NCBI GenBank assembly: GCA_015680685.1
Contig: MNCI01006570.1
Location: 124,723-188,722 of the forward strand
Reading direction: 5' to 3'
DNA length: 64,000 bases
From: Gnetum montanum
Lineage: Eukaryota > Streptophyta > Gnetopsida > Gnetales > Gnetaceae
Under the pieces are notes generated by a model. That model was not told where the DNA came from. It did no database searches and worked only from the letters and a program-made list of their open reading frames with translations. Shown in pieces: positions 56,601 through 64,000 of the stretch. Position 1 is the stretch's first letter. The number at the start of each line of letters is the position of its first letter. Made by a program: the position numbers and the translations under genes.

Positions 56601-58760
56601 GATATATTGAATTCCTAGGAAAGTTTCCAACACAAATCTAATAACATACGACATGAGTAAGCATAAAAGTATGGATACTGGGTGATGTTTAGTTTGAAGG
56701 GGAATCAAAGGTATTTGAGATAGAGAAAGACAAAGGAACAAGATTGTCAACCATGAGTGTATTTGAGGGCTTAGGTGGACTGTGTGGTTACAAAAAAAGG
56801 TCTTTTCTTTTATTGAGTGTTTGAACCACTTGATTGATCAACTGGTTATAGGTTAATGGCTCTAGTAGCATTGTGTTGTTGCAATTGAGCTGGTAGTTCA
56901 CCCTGCATAGTTTGAGCAGGTAGTAGCTATGCGATTGGAGGAGGAAGATGTACAGGAATAGGAGGATAAGGGTAAAAGATGGTATTCCTCCTTACATGTG
57001 GAGAATGTATTTGGTAATAATCAAGAGGGCAGCAGTGAGGTTGGAAAGTAAAAACATGACTAGAGAAGTTGTGTGGAGATAAGGGTTATTGAATGTAGCG
57101 CCCATATGGATCAAGTTATCTATAAGAGTATTGTTGCCTTGGTGGTGCTAGCACCCATTATTGCAGTAGTTTCCACCATTGATACTACTCATATGGTTGT
57201 AATGGAGTTTTTCTAGGATAATATTGCTATTTCTGGTAAAACTAACTAAAATTACCTTGAGGATAAGTTAACTTTCCTGATGGTTGCCTTTTTGTTAGTC
57301 GTGGATTCAAAGCATACACCTTGGACTCCTGTAAGTGTGACACTATGGGGAAACATCCCTTAGGATGTTTATACTAGCAGAGGTCACACCCACCATCATC
57401 ATCTGATTTACTTCCCACAACTTCTTCTATTATAGCAATCTTATCCTTACCTTTTTTATTAGCATGTTCAACTTCCTTGAACCTCTTGCACTTATGATCA
57501 CTACCTTATTCTTTGGACTCTTTAGTAATTTTTAGGATAGCTTGAAACCTACTATCCATGGAGTCCCATAACTGATCAACCTTGGCTATAATTTCAAATT
57601 GATATTTTTTTAGTGGTAAGGATTTCCTATTCATCACACATCAAGTGCAGATTATTTGTCATTGTCACAAAATTGAGCCTCCCTATTTTGGATTGAAGGA
57701 TGGCCATTGTACTCTTCTACACTTTCTCTTTTTCTTAATTCACCCTCCTCTTTATCTACTTGCTCAATTAGTCTTTGTATCTATTGAGCAATTAATTCTA
57801 ATAGTCATCCTTTGGCATAGACACCAAAGGTTCTCCTTGTTTCTAATTGAAGCTCATCTATAATATGGAAAAGTTGATCTAGTTGGGAATAACTATGGCC
57901 AGAACATTTATGCATTAAGGAATAGTATCGACCAATGGCAACATCCAAGGGTTCATGTGTTTCTTGTTTCCATCCTTAGATCTGCCTTCTCAAGTTAGAC
58001 ACTCTAAAGTATATTTAATATTTGTCATTGAACAATTCAAGCATGGTACTCCATTGTTTCATAGATTTTGGTTCTAAGGACTGGTACTAGCTTTTTGCTT
58101 CTTTAATGAGTATCCATGGGAATAGCTTAAGCTTTTTCCACTCATTCTCTATGTTCTACAAGGAACATGCATCTTGAAAAGCTTGGAGATGGTTCTATAG
58201 ATCTAGGTTATATCCCCCTTCAAATCAAGGAATATTATTCATGTCTAGCCTTTTGATCTGACTCTACACCACATGCCTTGTTGAAATTTATACTACATCT
58301 ACAATGTTTTGCATACTTCAAGTAGAAATTAAAGGCTCATTGAGGCCTTAATTTTGATGCCACTATGCCCTTTGCTATCCCTTCGTTCATGGCATTGTGT
58401 TTCTCTTGAATGTCTACATCCTTAATCTTACCTTTCTCGATGGTTCCTTTGATCATTTCAGTCTTGTTGATCATTTCTGTCCACTCCATCATGGTTATGT
58501 TGTTTGTGGTTGTGATCAGACCCAGAGAAAGAAGATGACGATGATGATGAAGAGGAAGGAGGAATAGCACCATCACAGTCCCTTCTACCACCTCTTTGGT
58601 GAACACAATCACAATCATGATATCGTTTCTTGTCTACATCCCTGCCTTGAATTACCTGTTTGGATCCTTCTTTGTCATTAGATCCATTCTTACCAGAACC
58701 AAGATTATGAATCATAGACTATAAGTTCTAGTTTTGACCTCCATCACCAAATTTAAAGAG
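56601..58760 (-). pseudogene. C2 gag
   Basis: Collinear with C1 gag. The N-terminal low-complexity part (58458-58715) has K-N-G-S-N-D-K-E-G-S-K, a run of nine Ser and a His/Asn/Asp tail. The capsid core lies near 58020-58180. The knuckle block near 57370-57400 reads C-D-L-C-x-Y-K-H-P-K-G-C-F, so the final Cys is lost. An acidic S-K-S-D-D-D precedes it. Confidence 0.76.
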
Positions 58761-59363
58761 AGGAATTTCATTAAATGGAAAATCCCCATAGAAGGGTTTC
58801 CATCATCATTTTGGTATAGTAGTAATGGGGAATCATTAAATCCTTTTTCCTTCACAAATTCATGACATTGTTCTAATTGGCAATCTTAAAGATGTTGTGC
58901 CTTAGTGGCATGATAATCCCTGACATCACTATATTGCACAACATATTCAACATGACATTCCTAAAGACCTAGATAGATAAGCATTTGGTGAAGCATGGTA
59001 GGAATAGATCAATTGGGAAACAACACAATGTTTCCCTTGATGTCATACCACCACATCTATTCATTTTGATGTACAATGAAGATGAAATTGGGTGCATACT
59101 CATTAGGATGAGCATATACCATTTAATATTGTTAAGGCACCAGCTAATGAGCTTCATCAGACTTGGTTGGAGAAGCACTCCTATGAGAAGAAGAAATTTT
59201 TAATTAGATGATAAAAATGTAGTGTGCTTTTAAATTTTTTTGTAGTAATTGAGAAATATGATATGGCTATTAGGTTCATCCAATTTTTTAAAATGATTTT
59301 TACTAAATCTTATATAGTACATGAAACAACCAAAATGTCCTTGATAATGGCACCAATGATGAG
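58761..59363 (-). other. C2 leader with primer binding site at about 59337-59356
   Basis: The minus strand of 59337-59356 reads TTGGTGCCATTATCAAGGAC, a CpG-decayed TTGGCGCCGTTGTCGGGGAC of the tRNA-Asp type. It lies just inside LTR 3. No gene; short frames on both strands are incidental. Confidence 0.65.
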
Positions 59364-60171
59364 CGGTGAGGTACCCCTACATCCAACCATACAAATCACT
59401 AAGACATTTACACATGATCTAGTCTAATTCTATGGACCTATAGTTCTCCAATGTACTAATTTCTCTAGGAAGTGAAATGGGAATTGAGAATATTTGTTGT
59501 CTTCCCAACTATAATTATGAAGCTTAAGGGTATGGTTTAAGTGTAATTGAGGTACATGGTTTTTCTCATTTTATGTTTTATAAGTTTAATCATCTACAAT
59601 AATAATGAAAGGTAGAGTAGTTTAAGATATAATTCATTCATTGCCTAGCTAGCCTAACACAAGTACCCATCCCACTTTCTTGAACACATCCTAAACACAT
59701 ATAGTGCTACTGGGCTACCAAAGGTTAAGTGTTGTTGGGTTACCAAGCACTATTTGTATGCTTGTGTTCATTAATAATTGGAAATTAATTACTTAATTTA
59801 AATGCATTAAAGTAAGTGCATAAAAGTAAAATGTATTAAAGGAAACAATGATCTATTCTCAGTGCTACAAGGATTGTCAAAAGAGTTCATTTTTATTCCC
59901 ATCACAGTATTGTGCTTAGGTACATCAGTGTTCAAACAAAGATCTATACACACTCAAACTCCTAATATGGGCACTCAAAAAATATTCTAGCTCTAGAGAA
60001 AACAAACTACAAGAGCTTTGCTAACTATGACAAATTCTAATATCAAAATCATGAGCCCAACCACTATATTTATAGGTTGGCGTATACCCTGGGACATAGG
60101 ATATCTGACATCACATCTTGGATATGACATTGGATACCCAACTTTAGAGTAAACAAAACATGATTCCATCA
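59364..60171 (-). repeat. Element C LTR 3 (5' LTR of C2)
   Basis: CGGTGAGGTACCCC at the left and ACATGATTCCATCA at the right match the other C LTRs. The TATAAATA box is at 60067-60074 on the minus strand. Its right end abuts the resumed RT of element A. Confidence 0.85.
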
Positions 60172-60990
60172 ATCTTATTTGATAACAATTTCATGCATAG
60201 CTCAAATGAGGAAAAGCATTTAGATTACTTTAGATAAAAACGCTGGAGGATGTATATTCGATGATTAACATAAAGAAGAATCATTTCTTAAAAAGGAAGA
60301 TCACATATTTAGAACATGTGATATCAAAAAATTAAATCAAAATAGAAGCTACCAATGTGAATGCTATTTGATATTGGAAAACTCCTAAGAATGTTGAAGA
60401 GGTAAGATCATCTCTTAGTCTACCAAGTTTTTACATGTTGTTCATAAAATATTTTAGTAATAATTCATGACCTATGTTTTCATGTTTTAAGAAGAATCAA
60501 GATTTTAGGTGGGATGATAAGAATCAAAGGAGCTTTAACTTATTGAAGGTAAAAATAACTAGTGATCTAGTACTTGCAATACTAAATTTCTAGAAGCTTT
60601 TTTCAATGGAAGTGGATTCAAGTGAACTTGTCATTATAGGGGTTCTTTCACAAGAAGATATGCTTGTTGCTATCTTTTCAAAGATGATGAATGATTCAAG
60701 GTAGAAATATAGAATATATGAGAAAGAATTATATGGTATCCTTCAGGTAATTAAGCATCAGAGACATTACTTGTTGCTCAAGAAGTTTACTTTAATGATA
60801 GACCACAAAGCACTTGAATTTTTTAATTCCCAAAAGAAGTTGAGTATCAAACACATGAAGTTGATGGCATAATTACAAGATTTTAATTTTGTACTCAAGC
60901 ACAAAAGTAAAAAGGCTAATGTGATAGCTGATATAAATGAATTTTCTAATTTTCAACATACCTCATGTGAAAGATATAAATGAATTTTCT
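60172..60990 (+). pseudogene. Element A reverse transcriptase C-terminus and RNase H
   Basis: Continues from 24659. H-S-S-N-E-E-K-H-L-D-Y-F near 60196, L-E-H-V-I-S near 60315, V-E-E-V-R-S-S-L-S-L-P-S-F-Y near 60390, then RNase H blocks: M-E-V-D-S-S-E-L near 60610, I-Y-E-K-E-L-Y-G-I-L-Q-V-I near 60715, H-Y-L-L-L-K-K-F-T-L-M-I-D-H-K-A-L near 60765, and D-F-N-F-V-L-K-H-K with N-V-I-A-D near 60880-60930. A direct repeat near 60940-60985 duplicates GATATAAATGAATTTTC. Confidence 0.85.
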
Positions 60991-61020
60991 AATTTATATG
61001 AACAAGATTTTTATTTTGGG

Positions 61021-62400
61021 TAGGTTTGGAGAAGCCTTAAGGAATCATTGTTGAGTAGGATAGACCAATGGAGAGACCATCATATTCAAAATGAACTACT
61101 ATTCAAGAATGGAAAGATTTTTATTTCCAATTATGATTTTAGAAGTAAAATTTTGGTTGAAAAGAATTGTGTTGGTATGTCAGGTTACATGGGTTGCAAT
61201 AAGATATTGGAGCTTGTGGGTAGGCAGTATTTTTATCCTAGAATGAGCTCTGAGATCTTCAAATTTTTGAAGAAGTGTTTTACATGTCAAAAATTCAAGG
61301 GAGGTAAAGGTCTTGAGGAACACTATATGCCTTTGTTGATTTCCAAGGGTCCATAGAAAAGTATGTTAATGGATTTTATAAGTGCTATTCAGAAGATCAA
61401 AAGTAACAATGATGCTATCTTTGTAATGATGAATAGATTCTCCAATGTGGCACATTTCATTCCCTACCAAAAGGTGAGTGATGCATCCCATAATAAAAAA
61501 TTTATTTTTTCAGCCTATTGTAATGTTGCATGAGATTCCTTTGAATATTTTTAGTGATAAAGAATCCAAGTTTAACTGTCATTTTTAAACATTCCTTTAT
61601 AAAATTTTAAGGAAAAATTTGAATCTTTCTAGTGCATATCATCCATAATCTAATGGGCAAATCAAAGTGGTGAATACACCCCTACTAAATATTTTAAGGT
61701 GTTTGTATGAAGGATAGACTAATAGGTAGGAAAATATGTTGTGTCATGTTAAATTTTTATATAATAATTATTTTTATGTTGCTATTAGAAAAATTCTATT
61801 TGATATTAATTATGGGCTTATTCCAAATATGGTGGATGATGTGAGGAGATTTGATGAAGAAGCTCAATTGAATGTTGATTTTATTCAAGAGATGAAAGAT
61901 CTTCATGCTAAAGTGAAGGTAAATCTTAAGATGAATGATAAAGAAAGAGTTCTTAAGAGGAATGATGACAACAGAAAGTCAAAATTTGATTTTGGCAATC
62001 TTGTTTAAATGCATTGGAAGAAGAAGAGGTTGAAAGGTATTAACATCTAAAGTTGAAAGCCAAGAAGAAGGATCCTTTCAAGATAAAGACCAAATTTAAT
62101 CATAATGCTTTTAAAATTAACTTTCCAAATGATGTGGATATGTATTATATGTTTAATGTTGTAGATCTTGTCCACTACCATGGAGTGGTGAATGATAAAA
62201 TCTTATATGATAGAATTGATAAGTTGAAAAAGACTATTGATAAGTTTAAGCTTTCACAAGAGAGGAAGGTAATTATACTTAAGAAGAGAGAAGCTTCCAA
62301 CCCTCATGGAGTAAAGAGGCAAGAGTACTTGAACCATTGAAAGGGTTAAACTTATTCTATATGAGTCCATGAGGCCAAACTTATTAAGTAAAGGATTAAT
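61021..62400 (+). pseudogene. Element A integrase with possible chromodomain remnant
   Basis: The zinc-binding part at 61048-61356 has G-Y-M-G-C-N-K-I, Y-F-Y-P-R-M and C-F-T-C-Q-K-F-K. M-D-F-I-S-A-I near 61370 and M-N-R-F-S-N-V-A-H-F-I-P near 61425 begin the catalytic core, which is then heavily decayed to 61740. The tail at 61736-62340 has F-D-I-N-Y-G-L-I-P and M-F-N-V-V-D-L-V-H-Y-H-G, the usual F-x-V-x-x-L-x-x-Y block. It ends near 62315-62350 in R-Q-E-Y-L-N-H-x-K-G, resembling the E-Y-L-V-K-W-K-G core of chromodomains. Confidence 0.8.
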
Positions 62401-62442
62401 TCTACCCCTACTTGTTCACCTAAGTTTACTTTATGAAGAATC

Positions 62443-62449
62443 GAAGAAA
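62443..62449 (+). promoter_or_regulatory. Candidate polypurine tract of element A
   Basis: GAAGAAA lies directly before the TG start of the 3' LTR. A longer purine run at 62547-62566 lies inside the LTR and has a counterpart in the 5' LTR (1086-1105), so it is not the primer. Confidence 0.5.
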
Positions 62450-63068
62450 TGGTATAGGAAAATTTATTCCAAGCCTTTTTTCATCCCTATAGATGGTCAA
62501 TTTTTAGGTTTAGGAAGTTGGGAAGATGTGTTTGTATGAGATATAAAAGAGAAAGGAAAAAAAAAACATGAAGACATCCCAATTACCTAGGATATGTGTA
62601 ACTAGAAGACAAGATGTTTTCATCTTTATGTTTGACATAAATATAGAGGAAGGGTTTCTTCTTAAGCATAGATGAAAAGAGAAAAGAAAATAGATACTTA
62701 GTATAGAGTGAATGTAGAAGTGAGTATGCATCTCTAAGGTCAAGTATGTATGATCTTAGCCATAACTCATTGTACATGCATTAGATTAGATATCTACATG
62801 TGGGAAGATCTAGATTGATTGAACCTTTCATTGAGGTCAATCATTGTATGATTGTAGAGTCTCATGATCTACAACAATATTAAGTATATAAGTATTATAT
62901 GTGATATGGGTTGTGATTTCATTGTAATTATAATCTTCTCAATTTAATTGAAGATAACTAGGTTTTTTTAAGCTTTTATAGCAATTGTATTATATTTTGC
63001 ATTTTTTTTTCTATTTCTAGATTTGTTTTGATTGAAGGGTTAAAGAAAATCAAAATGTCCTTGGTCCA
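62450..63068 (+). repeat. 3' LTR of element A
   Basis: TGGTATAGGAAAATT at the start and CTTGGTCCA at the end, collinear with 990-1597. It is followed by TGATG, the TSD, and the resumed LINE frame. Confidence 0.82.
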
Positions 63069-64000
63069 TGATGGTTTTCATATTTCATTTTTTAAGAAGC
63101 ATTATGACATTTTTGGAGATGATCTCTTTCAAGTTTTCTAAGAAGCCATTAAAAAGATTTATTTTAATAACAATATTAATAAAAGTTTAATCCATCTTAT
63201 TATTAAGAATGGATATTTTCAATATATTAGTAATTATAGGCCTATTAATCTTCTTAACAATACTTAAAAAATTTTAGCTAAATGCATGGCTTGTCAAATT
63301 TAGAAGGTTATTAAAGATATCATCAGACTTAAGTAGACTGGTTTTGTTACAAGTAAACATATCTAAAATAATATTAGTTTATCTTGGGAGGAAATGAGGT
63401 AGGCTTGTGATACTAAAAAAAATATATTTTTATTAAGTTAGATTATGCTAAATCTTATGATAGGATTGAATAGAATTTCATTTATTCTTGTCTCTATAAA
63501 ATATGATTTGATGATTATTTTATTTAAATTATATATATCCTACTCACTAATGGTAATGCTCAAGTTGCTACTAATTTTGAATTAAGTTCATCCTTTTTTC
63601 TTTAATTTTTAGTTCATGATGGTTGTTCTCTAGCTCCCTATCCTTTTAGTACTGTTGCATATTTTCTTTCACATAATTTGCATTATGATCCACAAAGGAA
63701 TTTCATTAAGATAATTTTAATTAATGATCAACGTATGCAATTACTTATCATGCACTTTGCACATGATTATTTTTTATGATCAACAATTTTTACAACATAT
63801 CAATACTCTTTAGCTAGAGTAGAGGATTATTGCATGTTATCTGGATCTTGGATCAATTGGAAAAAATCTATTATTTATTATAATGGCAATATTGATGAGT
63901 AGGTTACTCTTAAACCTTGGAAAATCTTGAAAAAAGATTCTATTTTCAAAATTTTAGAAATGTCTTCTTCTTTTGAGCCTAAGCTTATTGTCTTGTAAAA
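63069..64000 (+). pseudogene. LINE reverse transcriptase, resumed 3' part
   Basis: From the D-G-F-H-I-S-F-F-K-K junction the LINE RT continues: S-N-Y-R-P-I-N-L-L-N near 63229 (the N-Y-R-P-I-S-L-L motif), T-G-F-V-T-S-K near 63340, D-Y-A-K-S-Y-D-R-I-E near 63440, then H-D-G-C-S-L-A-P-Y-P-F near 63615 (normally R-Q-G-C-P-L-A-P-Y-L-F), and F-A-H-D at 63756-63767 in place of the catalytic F/Y-A-D-D. Several stops and frame changes are present. It runs off the window end. Elements A to D together are a 62-kb insertion in this gene. Confidence 0.86.

Larger units (their letters stand above)
24660..60171 (-). mobile_element. Element C: Athila/Tat-like Gypsy element in tandem form, LTR-C1-LTR-C2-LTR
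   Basis: Three copies of one LTR (24660-25485; 33878-34098 plus 49455-50078; 59364-60171) alternate with two full internal regions in the same minus orientation: C1 (25486-33877) and C2 (50079-59363). Each internal region has gag, PR, RT, RNase H and INT. PBS remnants resemble the tRNA-Asp-type TGGCGCCGTTGCCGGGGA used by Athila and Tat elements. The catalytic motif is M-D-D-F. The simplest origin is unequal recombination between LTRs of two copies or of sister chromatids. The middle LTR is interrupted by element D. Clean TSDs are not visible (ATGAA left, ATCAA right). Confidence 0.82.
990..63068 (+). mobile_element. Element A: Ty3/Gypsy LTR retrotransposon, probable chromovirus, hosting elements B, C and D
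   Basis: Two related LTRs (990-1597 and 62450-63068), an initiator-Met-type PBS, and gag, PR, RT, RNase H and INT in Gypsy order define one element. Its own sequence is only about 6.7 kb (990-2206, 23027-24659, 60172-63068); the rest is nested insertions. RT motifs match plant Gypsy elements of the W-R-M-C/Y-H-Q-I-R class, and a chromodomain-like remnant follows integrase. All domains carry stops. It is the oldest LTR element here, since B and C lie inside it. Confidence 0.85.

Noticed and set aside
62547-62566. Purine run as polypurine tract of element A
   Set aside because: A similar run occurs in the 5' LTR and LTR homology starts about 100 bp upstream, so it lies inside the LTR.
1-64000. 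tRNA, rRNA, CRISPR or bacterial operon signals
   Set aside because: None seen; the regular repeats are plant minisatellites with no direct-repeat/spacer pattern, and the splice signals and retroelement families are eukaryotic.

Overview
The window contains no intact host gene. It is a stack of decayed plant retrotransposons inserted into one another, as found in large, repeat-rich seed-plant genomes. I suspect a gymnosperm because the elements are old, AT-rich and deeply nested, but no marker gene settles the taxon. Plant signals include Ty3/Gypsy elements with Tat/Ogre-like and Athila-like traits, short GT-AG introns, and a plant-type GNAT acetyltransferase fragment.

Layout, outside to inside. 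(0) A LINE (+) occupies 1-989 and 63069-64000. Its reverse transcriptase reading frame is cut at the K-A-x-G-x-D-G-F motif and resumes exactly on the other side. (1) Element A (+, 990-63068) is a Gypsy element, probably a chromovirus, primed by initiator-Met tRNA. It has LTRs at both ends and a near-perfect TSD. Its gag is split by element B and its RT by element C. (2) Element B (+, 2207-23026) is a Tat/Ogre-like Gypsy element with a second, archaeal-type RNase H. About 10 kb separates its protease from its RT. That spacer holds an antisense multi-exon gene (8599-about 14110) and an array of about 185-bp repeats (14480-17170). (3) Element C (-, 24660-60171) is Athila/Tat-like and unusual in having three LTRs and two internal regions, LTR-C1-LTR-C2-LTR. 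(4) Element D (+, 34099-49454) sits in the middle LTR of C between perfect 5-bp TSDs. It is a relative of B and the youngest and least decayed layer. Its PR-RT spacer carries a fragment of a plant GNAT acetyltransferase.

Gag makes the particle, PR processes it, RT, RNase H and integrase copy and insert the DNA, and LTRs supply promoter and terminator. None can do so now: every coding region has stops or frameshifts, and D has lost the start of its 3' LTR.

The most interesting biology is in the PR-RT spacers of B and D. Both are enlarged, both contain non-retrotransposon coding sequence, and D's ends in a good branch-point/3' splice-site pair. This is where Ogre elements are known to carry an intron, so the spacer may be an intron-like site that tolerates captured cargo. 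Several tandem-repeat families (185-bp array, hierarchical 17-bp minisatellite, 39-bp 3'UTR array, LTR subrepeats) are also carried inside B and D.
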